From an uncultured cyanobacterium (GTDB lineage Bacteria; Cyanobacteriota; Cyanobacteriia; Cyanobacteriales; Nostocaceae): DNA of 64,000 nucleotides. Numbering within the stretch: position 1 is the first letter of the stretch; each line of letters begins with the position of its first letter. Position numbers and translations under genes: made by a program. The stretch covers positions 1 through 64,000 of the forward strand of contig CAIVAU010000005.1 in the NCBI GenBank assembly GCA_903903925.1. The letters are read 5' to 3'. The notes under the pieces were generated by a model. The model searched no databases. It was given only the letters and a program-made list of their open reading frames with translations, and was not told where the DNA came from. This document shows, one piece after another, positions 8,715 to 17,660 of the stretch.

Positions 8715-9401
8715 TTATTCAAGTGCATTGCGTAGGCGCAAACGTACAGAAAGTTGTTCATCTGCTTCTTGTTGTTGCGATCGCGCATATTCCCTTAATC
8801 TTTCCCAACCCCATCTTGTGGCTGCTGCAAGACTCAAAGTTTTTCCTGTTCGCAGTAAAATATACTCTTCCGTGACATCAGCAATCAGCTGATTCCGTGA
8901 ATCCTGACCCCAGACTCTTCCAGCTTCTTCCCAAAAGACAAGGCTTGGGTTTTTAAAATTAGGATTATCCAAATATTCGTCTTTCCAATAGCGAGAGTCC
9001 CAACGCTGATTGATCGCCTGAATGAGACTTGCATTTGCATAGAAAGGTTGAGACTTTTCTGTAAGCCAGTACCAATATGCGATCGTGGCACGTATGGCAT
9101 CTTCAAAGCCCTCAATACAGTTAAGGAGAGCTTCCTGGACATCTTCGCGCATCAAATCTACGCCGATATATATCAAGGCATATTTATATTTGCTGAAAAT
9201 TTCTTCTTTGATCTCAATTTCAAATTCGTCAAATAGTGAGGCTCTAGAAAATGACTTTAGACGCAACATTTTAGAAGCTACAGAAAAGAGATACTCATTA
9301 CTTTGATGATACCTTGAAAATGGGCAGTGGGGAAGAAAAATGTTTTCATACCCAATACTGTAGGAGTTATCCGAACTGTGACTTAAAGGATAAACCAGCA
9401 A
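8715..9401 (-). CDS. Hypothetical protein of 228 residues
   Basis: I do not recognise a family. The protein is soluble, rich in aromatic residues (ATIAYWYWLTEKSQPFY, RWDSRYWKDEYLDNP) and ends in a basic, Gln-rich helix. The start is uncertain: the longest frame uses TTG, and an internal ATG at 9269 would give 184 residues starting MLRLKSFSRASLFDEF. No clear ribosome binding site separates these. It is transcribed alone. Codon use looks like that of the neighbours, so it is probably a real gene. Confidence 0.55.
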   Translation of the reverse strand: MLVYPLSHSSDNSYSIGYENIFLPHCPFSRYHQSNEYLFSVASKMLRLKSFSRASLFDEFEIEIKEEIFSKYKYALIYIGVDLMREDVQEALLNCIEGFEDAIRATIAYWYWLTEKSQPFYANASLIQAINQRWDSRYWKDEYLDNPNFKNPSLVFWEEAGRVWGQDSRNQLIADVTEEYILLRTGKTLSLAAATRWGWERLREYARSQQQEADEQLSVRLRLRNALE

Positions 9402-9504
9402 TTCCTTTAAATCACATTAAGTAACATGCGTTCCCACACTATACCCTTCCAGATGGTTTGTAAATGTTCTGGTTGCCGCAAAAAGCCTAAAATTATACCA
9501 AAAT

Positions 9505-10098
9505 TTACCCTCTTTTGTCAATTCGGGAAGTGGTAAATTCCCCAGAAATTAGACCAGAAAAAGATTGCAGAAATTTGCTTCTTCTTAGTCTTGTAAAAGA
9601 GGTATATGTTTGTTGATGAATTAAATCACCACGTTTCAGGCTAGCATTATTTCGGGTTAAATTTTCCAAGACTTTCTTCACCATTTTAGTAGCATCTTTC
9701 ATGTTGTTCGCAGTAGGTAGCTGGTGATAGCACGCTTTTTGCCCGTGTTCTACTGTTGCTGGAGTATTCCACCAGTAGGTGCCGTCGAAACACGTAAATA
9801 TACGGGCGCTGGCAGCATCGCAAATCATAGTCTCAGTTCTTTGGTCCAAGCTGAAAATCCATGCTTGAGCCTTATGGAGGCTATCAAAAAATTGGTTGTA
9901 AATGCAATACTCTCCCGTGGGATTCCACCCCTCTACAACAAAAGAACCTTTTCCTTGCCTCAGTGGGTCGAGGATTATAGTATCATCGTCAATCTGTGCT
10001 TTCCAGTTATTAATTGAATAGTAAGGAGTGCGTAATTTCATGCGAGTTATTAAATGTTCCCTCGGGTTTATTAAGTCGATACAATCTAGAAAATTCAC
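9505..10098 (-). CDS. Hypothetical protein of 197 residues
   Basis: The product matches nothing I recognise. The middle is beta-rich with several Trp and Tyr (SFVVEGWNPTGEYCIYNQF, FDGTYWWNTPATVEHG), and the C-terminus is basic. The longest frame begins at GTG; an ATG at 10041 (MKLRTPYYSINNWK) is a plausible alternative. There is no signal peptide or membrane segment. The gene is isolated, with a 460-base AT-rich spacer upstream. Confidence 0.5.
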   Translation of the reverse strand: MNFLDCIDLINPREHLITRMKLRTPYYSINNWKAQIDDDTIILDPLRQGKGSFVVEGWNPTGEYCIYNQFFDSLHKAQAWIFSLDQRTETMICDAASARIFTCFDGTYWWNTPATVEHGQKACYHQLPTANNMKDATKMVKKVLENLTRNNASLKRGDLIHQQTYTSFTRLRRSKFLQSFSGLISGEFTTSRIDKRG

Positions 10099-10559
10099 CG
10101 AAAAGCGGTAATTACAGAACTTTGCAAGCTCATTAATTGTGTCCCTTTCTATTTACTGGCAAGTCTAAGGTCATCCGGAACAATGCTACTAAATCACACA
10201 GCAAAATTGGGTACTTACAGTAATAAAAACTGTCTTTCAAGATAGGTTTTTCATTTCTAGCAGATTGCTCCAAGAAATGATTTCCCGTTGCTAGAGAATC
10301 TCTGCAATTTTTGTCATTTTTATTACAAGTATTGAATCAGGTTAAGGTATTATATTTAACTTATTCAATAAATACTTGTTGAAGAGTAAAAGCAAAAATA
10401 AATGCTTTCAGTCTAAGTAAAAATCTGTTATATGCGCATGAATTGAAGCGTAAGAAAGCCTTCTTAAGGATAAAATGGAAATATATTATAAACACTAATC
10501 CCACGGATTTATTCGTGGGTTCATTCTGACTCCTGATTTCTGAATTCTGAGTTCTTCAA
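10099..10559. other. AT-rich spacer with an IS200/IS605-end-like hairpin
   Basis: No coding frame is convincing. At 10500-10519 CCCACG and CGTGGG flank an eight-base AT-rich loop. The same stem with the same loop length occurs at 59757-59776. Such CCCACG hairpins resemble the ends of cyanobacterial IS200/IS605-type elements; no transposase remains. The hairpin also lies just beyond the nitrate transporter stop and could serve as a terminator. Confidence 0.45.
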
Positions 10560-12107
10560 TCAAGCATTTTTTCTGGCATAAAACCACCAATTAACAATGA
10601 AACCACTGAGATAATAAACTGCAAAACAATACAGTGCATACTCAGGATGGCTAGCTTTTATTTGACCGCCAAAAACTTTAGGAATAATAAAAGCACCATA
10701 ACCAGCAATGGCTGAAGTCCAGCCTAAAACTGGTCCTGCCTGATTTGGTTCAAAAATCAGGGGAATCATCTGAAAGGTTGACGCACTACCAATTCCGGTA
10801 GTAATAAAGAGAATTAAAAACAGAATCAAAAAGGGAAGAAAATAAATTTCGGGAGTTTGAGAAGCACTCGCTTGTTTAAGATAATAAGCGACTCCTAAAG
10901 CTGAACAAATCATGACTATCGTATCCCAATGAGTAACGTTTGCACCTCCGAATTTATCAGATAGCCAACCACCTACAGGTCGAATCAATGAACCGACCAA
11001 AGGACCAAGCCAAGCATAAGTAAAAGGATTGATTGCATTGGGATTTTTTGTTCCATCTGGTAACTCTCCAAAGACAACCTGAATCAACAAAGGAAAGGCG
11101 GCTGAGTAGCCAATAAATGAACCAAACGTCATGGTATATAACCAAGTTATAATCCAATTATGTTTATTCTTAAAAATCCGATATTGGGGACTGAGGGATA
11201 TTTTGAAAGGCTTTTGCATCATGCCCATAATTATCACAGTTAAGGCAATTGTGATCGGTAAAACAATCCACATATTGATATTTACCACCAGGAGCATATA
11301 TAAGCCAATTGCTGCACTTACAAAACCACAGAGGATTAAAATAAGAGATTTAAATAAAGCCTCTAAAGTGTCTTTTTTCGTTGAACCAACATCGGGACTA
11401 GCTGTTGATAAATTATCCATATTGAACCAAGCATTAATGACTAGGATCACCAAAATTGGCACCCAAACCAGTCCACAATTTTGTAGCCAAATAAATTTCC
11501 CACCCGCCTGACCACCTAAACCAACGGGTAAGAGAATTCCCTCTCCACTTAAGGTTCCAAATAAAGCAAAAGTCATGACAAAGGGTAGTAAAACCTGCAT
11601 AACGCTAACACCAAGATTTCCCAAACCAGCGTTTAAACCTAAAGCTGTTCCTTGATTTTTTTTGGGAAAGAAGAAACTGATGTTAGACATCGAGGAGGCA
11701 AAATTTCCCCCTCCTAAACCTGACAAGGCGGCTAAGATAACGAAAATACTATAGGGAGTATTGGGGTTTTGTAAAGCTATCCCTGTACCGACAGAGGGAA
11801 TAATGAGTAATGCTGTAGTAATAACGATTACATTCCTCCCCCCTGATATAGCAATTAAGAAGGAATTTGGAATGCGTAAAATAGCACCAGTCAGTCCAGC
11901 AACTGCACTTAAGTTGAAAAGTTGCTCCGTCTCAAATGCAAAACCTAAGTTCTTCATTTGTACAGTAATAATGCTCCAAGAGAGCCAAATGGCAAAAGCA
12001 CATAACAAACAAGGGATCGATGACCAAAGATTACGATTTGCTATTCTCGCCCCTTGTTTTTGCCAAAAATCTGTATTTTCTGGATTCCAATTAGCTATTT
12101 TTCTCAT
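10560..12107 (-). CDS. Nitrate/nitrite transporter, NNP family of the major facilitator superfamily (NarK/NrtP-like)
   Basis: The 515-residue protein has twelve predicted membrane helices and the nitrate signature of the NNP family in its fifth helix region (GGGNFASSMSNISFFFP followed by KNQGTALGLNAGLGNLGV). A second signature is around SLIRPVGGWLSDKFGG, and the conserved arginines that hold the anion are present (AILRIPNSF, LIRPVGG). It should move nitrate and/or nitrite across the plasma membrane; import and export both occur in this family. It starts 38 bases after the stop of the nitric oxide synthase gene on the same strand, so the two probably share a transcript. The long loop between helices 6 and 7 is typical of NrtP-like members. 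Confidence 0.88.
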   Translation of the reverse strand: MRKIANWNPENTDFWQKQGARIANRNLWSSIPCLLCAFAIWLSWSIITVQMKNLGFAFETEQLFNLSAVAGLTGAILRIPNSFLIAISGGRNVIVITTALLIIPSVGTGIALQNPNTPYSIFVILAALSGLGGGNFASSMSNISFFFPKKNQGTALGLNAGLGNLGVSVMQVLLPFVMTFALFGTLSGEGILLPVGLGGQAGGKFIWLQNCGLVWVPILVILVINAWFNMDNLSTASPDVGSTKKDTLEALFKSLILILCGFVSAAIGLYMLLVVNINMWIVLPITIALTVIIMGMMQKPFKISLSPQYRIFKNKHNWIITWLYTMTFGSFIGYSAAFPLLIQVVFGELPDGTKNPNAINPFTYAWLGPLVGSLIRPVGGWLSDKFGGANVTHWDTIVMICSALGVAYYLKQASASQTPEIYFLPFLILFLILFITTGIGSASTFQMIPLIFEPNQAGPVLGWTSAIAGYGAFIIPKVFGGQIKASHPEYALYCFAVYYLSGFIVNWWFYARKNA

Positions 12108-12145
12108 CTGGAAATGGGGAGTAGGGAGTGGGAAGGTCGGGGTAT

Positions 12146-13354
12146 TTACAGCGGGTGGTGTACCGCCTGTGGGGTGTTCTTAAGATGATCGTGAAATGGA
12201 CAGGACATAATAGACGGCGCGAAAGAACTCAGATTGCTCATTTCGTGCCAAGGAATTGGCTGAGGGAAGAAATTAGGTTTCAAGCAGACATTTTCCATTG
12301 ATTGATGAAATACTTCAGTCGTAGAAGGAGAAATAGGAGGTATTGTTTTCCCCCAGTCAGCCGGAACGATGCGATTATCTTTTTCTTCTTCTTTCCAATG
12401 CTGCATAAACTGTTTTGAAGCTGTATGGTGGTCTACAATCTTCACACCATGCTTGGCGAAAGAATGTAGAACGGCTACGTTTAGTTCTACCAAAGCACGG
12501 TCTTTCCAAAGAGAGAGTTTAGAGTCAGTCTTTAAGCCCATTTTTTTTGCCACAACCGGGAGCATATTGTAGCGATGAGTATCACTAAAGTTGCGACTGC
12601 CAATTTCTGCACTCATGTACCAACCATTGAAAGGAGAAGCTGGATAGGAAATACCTCCAATTTCTAGTCGCCAATCAGAAACTGCTGGGAGTGCGTGCCA
12701 CTTTAAACCCAAATCTGCAAACCAAGAATAGTTAGGATGAGTTATGGGTACTTCCATTACGACTTCTTTGGGCAGATCAAACAATTTTGGAGGCTGTTTT
12801 GGACTCTTGATAATCAGCGGTAAAATATCAAACCGAGTTCCTTCGCCTTTCCAGCCCATCCTTTGACAAATTTCCGTCAGTTCTAACTGATCTCGGTCTC
12901 CGATCACTGTGCCATCAGGCTGACGATATCCAGCGTAACGAATGAATTGAGGATTCCAGATGCGAATTCCCTCTTCTCCAGGTTTTTGAGGAGCAAAAAT
13001 GCTAATTGTCGGGCGAATCTTACCTTGATTAGTCGCCGTCTTTATATGTTCAACAATAGCAGCAAAAATATCTTCAGCAGTCGTTAGATAACGCAAATCA
13101 CGCACAGTTAAGCTTTGCCAGCCTATTCGCCCTATACAATTCACACTATTACGCCATGCAACTTTAGCACCGTAGGTTAGTTCTTCATTGGTCTGCCAAT
13201 ATGTACCTGTTTGCTCATATTCTTGGTAAATGCGATTCAGGCGTTGCTCTAAATCCTCAGCCGACAGATTTCGTTCCCTAGCAAATAAAATTAGGTAATC
13301 GGTTGCTTCTTGTAGTAAGTAAATATGCTCTATTTTTTCGCTTAAGCTTTTCAT
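12146..13354 (-). CDS. nos: Nitric oxide synthase, oxygenase domain only
   Basis: The 402-residue protein is a bacterial-type NOS oxygenase, which oxidises L-arginine to citrulline and NO at a thiolate-ligated heme with a pterin cofactor. The heme ligand is Cys73 in AWRNSVNCIGR. The substrate glutamate is Glu250 in NGWYMSAEIGSRNF. Also conserved are ATNQGKIRPTISIF, RIWNPQFIRYAGY, VPITHPNYSWFADL, LWKDRALVELNVAVL, the pterin-side IVDHHTASKQF, and IPPISPSTTEVFH. The N-terminal zinc hook of animal enzymes is absent. There is no attached reductase or globin domain, unlike the multidomain NOS described from Synechococcus PCC 7335. About 40 extra C-terminal residues include a CPFHDH cluster not found in the Bacillus enzyme. 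An NNP nitrate transporter follows directly. Confidence 0.93.
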   Translation of the reverse strand: MKSLSEKIEHIYLLQEATDYLILFARERNLSAEDLEQRLNRIYQEYEQTGTYWQTNEELTYGAKVAWRNSVNCIGRIGWQSLTVRDLRYLTTAEDIFAAIVEHIKTATNQGKIRPTISIFAPQKPGEEGIRIWNPQFIRYAGYRQPDGTVIGDRDQLELTEICQRMGWKGEGTRFDILPLIIKSPKQPPKLFDLPKEVVMEVPITHPNYSWFADLGLKWHALPAVSDWRLEIGGISYPASPFNGWYMSAEIGSRNFSDTHRYNMLPVVAKKMGLKTDSKLSLWKDRALVELNVAVLHSFAKHGVKIVDHHTASKQFMQHWKEEEKDNRIVPADWGKTIPPISPSTTEVFHQSMENVCLKPNFFPQPIPWHEMSNLSSFAPSIMSCPFHDHLKNTPQAVHHPL

Positions 13355-13877
13355 GCCGAATTCTCACTGCGAAGGGGCGTCGGAGTGTGGGGAGTATGGG
13401 GGGTGTTGGAGGTAAGGAAGGAGAGGAAGACATGACTCCCTTATCACCTCACACTCCCTGAAGCGCGTAAACGAATAAATTTATTAACCTGTATTCTGTC
13501 CGACTAGGGAATGAATCCAGGCGTTTAAGACATTCACTATAGTTTTCGATCAGTTGTGGTGTTGAAGCCTCGACTGATTGATTCTGGCAAATGTATTTTG
13601 ATTTTTATTTGACAAAAAAATAATACGAGGAAGCAGCATGACAATACAACCTTAAACCTATCAACTTCATAAAAACTTTATAAAGACTTCATAAAAAGCT
13701 TGCACAAAAGTTTGTATGAGGTTCATATGGGGTTATCATACCTCACGATTTGCTTCTTTGGCTGTAAAGCCTTCTCCTCCCAGACGTTCAGCAGAAATCC
13801 GAAAATATCTTGCCAAAGCTCTATAAAGCCTTCAAATTGGGAGAAAATTCTGATAGTCGTAATCAGAGTAAATTTAA
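13355..13877. other. Upstream region of nos and higBA
   Basis: No gene is convincing; two short overlapping frames near 13700-13990 lack support and the second runs over the higB remnant. A GT-rich tract at 13380-13420 faces a complementary CA-rich tract at 13440-13460 and could form a hairpin in the nos leader. The 11-bp direct repeats are listed separately. Confidence 0.5.
13664..13696. promoter_or_regulatory. Three 11-bp direct repeats (PhoB/OmpR-type operator)
   Basis: The units are ACTTCAT-AAAA, ACTTTAT-AAAG and ACTTCAT-AAAA. A heptamer followed by an AT-rich tetramer, repeated at 11 bases, is the geometry bound by PhoB/OmpR-type response regulators on one face of the helix. The heptamer differs from the known cyanobacterial Pho box. 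The site lies about 310 bases before nos and 180 before higB, so either gene may be the target. Confidence 0.45.
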
Positions 13878-14177
13878 ATGCACGTTATTAGTCGCAGAAT
13901 TCTGCGGGAATTTTGTGGGGCACATGCAGATGCCTGTGATGCACTTTATGATTGGTATAGGGTGGCAACTAAAGCTGAATGAAAAAATCTAGTTGAAGTT
14001 CAGGCTATTTATCCAAAAGCAGAAGCCGTTGGCAACTTCACTGTGTTTAATATAAAAGGAAACAACTACCGATTGATTGTAGATATTGTTTACGAAGCTC
14101 AAAGAATCTATATTAAATATGTCTTAACTCACGCTGAATATGATAAGGATAAATGGAAAAATGACTCGTACTTTTAA
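13878..14177 (+). pseudogene. higB: HigB-family mRNA interferase toxin with an in-frame stop
   Basis: The frame MHVISRRILREFC to the end DKDKWKNDSYF is a full HigB (PF09907-like) toxin of 99 residues, read without frameshift. It is interrupted at codon 35 by TGA (13980-13982), in ATKAE-stop-KNLVEVQ, where family members usually have a tryptophan. The C-terminal half (AIYPKAEAVGNFTVFNIKG, RLIVDIVYEAQRIYIKYVL) is intact. HigB is a ribosome-dependent RNase. A single G to A change (TGG to TGA) explains the loss. The stop codon overlaps the following higA start region by 17 bases. Confidence 0.85.
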
Positions 14178-14559
14178 TCCTGAATCTTATGGTAAATTGC
14201 TAGCTGAGTATCAACCAAAAACCATTACCACGGAGGAAGAAAACGAACAAGCGATCAGACTTGCTTTAACCTTAGAACATCGTCCTAATCGTACACCAGA
14301 AGAGGAAATGCTGTTGGAACTGCTGGTGACGTTAATTGAGAAGTTTGAAGAAACCCATTACCCAATCCCCCAAGGTACGCCTCATTCGATGCTCATGCAT
14401 CTGATGGATGCACGGGATATGACTCCAGAAGCATTAGCTGAAGTGATTGGCTCATTGGAAGTTGTGCGGGAAATTGTTAATGGCGATCGCACCATGAGTA
14501 AAACTCAAGCAGAAGCGCTTGCGAACTATCTTCATGTAGATGCGAGTTTATTGACCTAG
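14161..14559 (+). CDS. higA: HigA-type antitoxin with XRE helix-turn-helix
   Basis: The 132-residue product starts best at ATG 14161 (MTRTFNPESYG), which overlaps the end of the broken higB frame; an in-frame ATG at 14140 is a less likely alternative. The N-terminal part (TTEEENEQAIRLALTLEH) is the toxin-binding region of this family. The C-terminal part holds a helix-turn-helix (DMTPEALAEVIGSLEVVREI, then the NGDRTMSKTQAEALANYL helix). It appears intact although its toxin is interrupted, and it may still regulate its own promoter. Confidence 0.85.
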   Translation: MTRTFNPESYGKLLAEYQPKTITTEEENEQAIRLALTLEHRPNRTPEEEMLLELLVTLIEKFEETHYPIPQGTPHSMLMHLMDARDMTPEALAEVIGSLEVVREIVNGDRTMSKTQAEALANYLHVDASLLT

Positions 14560-14719
14560 CTGATTTACAAAAATTGAACAAGGCGAGTTACGGTATCACC
14601 CGCAACATGGGAAGCAATTGAACAGCGTATGTTATTAGGTCCTGCTCATTGAATAACAACCGTAAACACACGCAGATAAACGCCAATGTATCTGCGTCCA
14701 TCTGCGTCCATCTGCGGTT

Positions 14720-16945
14720 TTAACGCACCAACTCAATCGCCCGCTTCGTCAACGCCTGCGCCGTCAAACCATTAAAAGCCATCAACTCACCAGCACTCGC
14801 CGTCGTTTCCCCCCGCCTCCAAGCAAAAGTATCCCGCTTCACAGTACACCGTAGCATCACGGGTTCCAGCGCCGCCGCTGCACCACCAGTCACACCAATC
14901 AGCGCATCCCCAGCAAACAATTGAGCAAACTTCTCATCATCCAAGAAACCGCCTTCAGCTTCAGAGCAAGTTTCCCATGCGGTATCATCCGAACGATACA
15001 AACGACGGGGGTTAATGACTGAGATAATTCTAACACCAATACCTTCAGTTTCCAAGAACGCAGCCGCCTCAAAAACTGGGATTAACGTCATATCGCCAAT
15101 CACCGCAAATACAACTGTCTTACTCCCCCCTTGATGAGAAGCAACTTCTTGCAACACCACCGCACCATCGCGTAAAGCTTGAACCGTTTGTTCAAAAGTG
15201 GTGCGAATCGGCAATGGTGACTTACTAGCAGTAATGACAATGCCTTTATTCTTCGTCGTCAGTGCCCAGTCATAGCAAACTTGAATACTGTTAGCATCCG
15301 GCGGAAACAATGGGAAAACGTTGCCATTTCGCATCATCGAGGCAAAATAAGCTTCAATTTCCGGACGTTGGTGAGTCCAACCGTTACGCCCTTGCTCTAA
15401 TGCCCCGGCAGTGAATAAAGTGATAGTTGAGGGAGTAGGACGCCTTAGTTCTGCCATTGCTTGCGTTACCGTTTGCCAAATTGGTAACCCGTTGATAGCA
15501 AAAGATTCGTAGGAACACCACAAAGTCCTAGCACCCATTAACGACAAACCAACAGCTAAGCCAGCACAAGCATCTTCACTTAAAGGTTCGTAAACTTGTC
15601 CAATTGGTGCTTGGTTGTATAAATCGTCAGGGGTGGGGTGGATAATCTTGAGTGCTTGGTTGATGTTAGCAATTCCAGATGCTTCGTTACCGTCGGCATT
15701 AGTCACGAGGAAATTGCGATCTATTTGTCCCACTTTTGCCACTAAACGTCCCATCGTCGTGGTGGAAACTTTAGGATCACCACCCACTGGATATTCTTCC
15801 AAAGGCAATTCACCTAAATCTGGCAAAGGTAATACAAATTCTGTTACAACTGTCTTTGCCGCAGGACCACCACCAGCACGTTCACAATTTGTCCGCACGA
15901 GTTGCCAAGCTTCAGGAGGCAAAGCGCGTTCTTTTAAAGCATTGATAATATGGGGAGCATCTAGGGTGTCTTTAGGATAAAGGTTGTGAGATTTTGCACC
16001 TCGTGCGTGGACTCCTGCACCCTTAAGTTGTTTGATAATGAAGGCAGTCAGCTTACCACTGAGTGCCGATCGCGCTGCTTGATCCACACCCGTCAGTACA
16101 GCTTTGGTGAATGCTAGCCGTTGCTCTAGGGAAAAGGCAGTACTATCAACGTAATCCCCTGGTTGGTTTTGGTCGTCAAAGTCCTTGGCATTCACTAACA
16201 CAACTTCTTCAAAACCATTGCCTTGCCAGTACGCTATCATCTGTTCATTGGTTTTGAGGGAAACCATGCTATGGTGTTCCTGGCTGTAACCATTCCACAC
16301 CAGCACTGGCAAGAAGTTAGTCACACCAGGGAAAGCTGTGTGGAAGTGTGCCATCGAACTCATGATATAAGGTTCACCTAGTCCACCGTCCCCAATGGTG
16401 AAAGGGAACAGCTTGTCTGGATGCAACCGTGCTGCTGCCATTGCAAAGTGTTGCCCTTGACCCAGAGGGCCTGCGGGTGCAAGAATTCCAGGAATGTAGC
16501 CAGAAAGGTGTCCCAACAGTCCGTGGTTTTCTCGGAAGCGATCGCGCAGTTGTTGGACTGTAAAGATTTGCATCTCCTCGAGTGAACGATCCAAAAACAT
16601 GGCACTATAAAACCCAGGAGCATGGTGTCCAACTTCCGTAATAATGTTCTTGTAACCCAGCATCACAAGAGCAGCATAAGCTTCCGCTTGACTGGCAAAT
16701 CCGCCTGGATGGCCAGAAGCTTTGCTTGCAGTAACTTGCAATGTTAAGTAGCGTAGGGCATCAGCAGCAAGTAAAGTTTGGAAAATTGCAGATGGATCTG
16801 TAGGATTGGCGATCGCGACTTTACCCGACTCGATTACGGGTGTTTTGCCATATGTGTCAAAACCTGGTAACGCTTCACCAAAATACTGAATTCCTTCATA
16901 AAAGTTGGAAGATGCTGAAGTTGCCTTTGGGGTGACTGCTGTCAT
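14720..16945 (-). CDS. Thiamine-diphosphate enzyme of the phosphoketolase/transketolase group
   Basis: The 741-residue protein has an N-terminal ThDP-binding half with TASKASGHPGGFASQAEA, HHAPGFYSAMFLDRSLEE and the Mg/ThDP motif region GDGGLGEPY. A transketolase-like pyrimidine domain contains EPLSEDACAGLAVGLSLMGA. The C-terminal domain is like that of phosphoketolase. It is shorter than canonical Xfp phosphoketolases (about 790-820 residues), and the hallmark patterns of those enzymes are only partly recognisable, so it belongs to a divergent cyanobacterial branch. The expected reaction is cleavage of xylulose 5-phosphate or fructose 6-phosphate to acetyl phosphate; this is inferred. It is transcribed alone. 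Confidence 0.65.
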   Translation of the reverse strand: MTAVTPKATSASSNFYEGIQYFGEALPGFDTYGKTPVIESGKVAIANPTDPSAIFQTLLAADALRYLTLQVTASKASGHPGGFASQAEAYAALVMLGYKNIITEVGHHAPGFYSAMFLDRSLEEMQIFTVQQLRDRFRENHGLLGHLSGYIPGILAPAGPLGQGQHFAMAAARLHPDKLFPFTIGDGGLGEPYIMSSMAHFHTAFPGVTNFLPVLVWNGYSQEHHSMVSLKTNEQMIAYWQGNGFEEVVLVNAKDFDDQNQPGDYVDSTAFSLEQRLAFTKAVLTGVDQAARSALSGKLTAFIIKQLKGAGVHARGAKSHNLYPKDTLDAPHIINALKERALPPEAWQLVRTNCERAGGGPAAKTVVTEFVLPLPDLGELPLEEYPVGGDPKVSTTTMGRLVAKVGQIDRNFLVTNADGNEASGIANINQALKIIHPTPDDLYNQAPIGQVYEPLSEDACAGLAVGLSLMGARTLWCSYESFAINGLPIWQTVTQAMAELRRPTPSTITLFTAGALEQGRNGWTHQRPEIEAYFASMMRNGNVFPLFPPDANSIQVCYDWALTTKNKGIVITASKSPLPIRTTFEQTVQALRDGAVVLQEVASHQGGSKTVVFAVIGDMTLIPVFEAAAFLETEGIGVRIISVINPRRLYRSDDTAWETCSEAEGGFLDDEKFAQLFAGDALIGVTGGAAAALEPVMLRCTVKRDTFAWRRGETTASAGELMAFNGLTAQALTKRAIELVR

Positions 16946-17213
16946 GCTGAGTACCTAATAATGGATTGAGAGGGAGTAGGGAGTAGGGGAAGCCGTCCAA
17001 CAGACTGCCTCACTGTGTGTCTCGAAATACGTTTTTTAAAAAAGTAGGCTTTATATCCACAACTGAAGTTTTTTCTTTCCCTACTTCCTGCTCCCTTCTA
17101 GATGATCTTTCAATTTAACAAAGATTTTACACCTATCAGCTTGTAACAATTTATTACCAGAATTCATGAGTCAGGAGTCAGGAGTCAGAATACCCCACAA
17201 GATGCGCAATGAT

Positions 17214-17660
17214 CTAAGTAATTTGAAGAGCATCCAAAACCAAAACTTCTAAATCTGGGACAGCAGCTAAACGCCCATCATTAGTTAAGAAAAACGTAGC
17301 GCCTCCTCGCAGAGCAGTTGCAATCTGGATTGCGTCTGGAGTTCGCAAGTTTTGTGTTGCTCTTAATTGGGCAGCAACTTCGGCGACTTCAACAGAGACG
17401 GGCACTGTAATTAGGTTTTCTTGGTCAAGAATAATATCACGATACTGTTCAGTAAGTTCTACATTACCTAACCGTAGTGGATGGACTAAAACTTCTGTCA
17501 GCGTTAATGTAGACGTAACAACTTGAAACTCACCTTGACTCATTGCATGGAAAAAGGCACGAACAAGCTCCAAATACGCTTCATTTTGCTCAATGAAGTA
17601 AATGAGCGCTGCTGTATCCAAGCTAACAACTTGACCTTGTAGTTGAATCAACCATTCCAT
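17214..17660 (-). CDS. PIN-domain toxin (VapC-like)
   Basis: The 148-residue protein has PIN acidic residues in SLDTAALIYFIEQNE, LTLTEVLVHPLR, LRTPDAIQIATAL and FLTNDGRLA, with typical spacing. It overlaps the end of the upstream small gene by 13 bases, an arrangement that couples translation of antitoxin and toxin. It should be a Mg-dependent ribonuclease. It appears intact. Confidence 0.85.
   Translation of the reverse strand: MEWLIQLQGQVVSLDTAALIYFIEQNEAYLELVRAFFHAMSQGEFQVVTSTLTLTEVLVHPLRLGNVELTEQYRDIILDQENLITVPVSVEVAEVAAQLRATQNLRTPDAIQIATALRGGATFFLTNDGRLAAVPDLEVLVLDALQIT

Noticed and set aside
13700-13992. Two short overlapping plus-strand frames
   Set aside because: No ribosome binding site or recognisable domain; the second lies over the higB remnant in another frame.
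14560-14719. Possible short coding remnant after higA
   Set aside because: Two frames look weakly protein-like (for example VTVSPATWEAIEQRM) but neither matches a family and they exclude each other.
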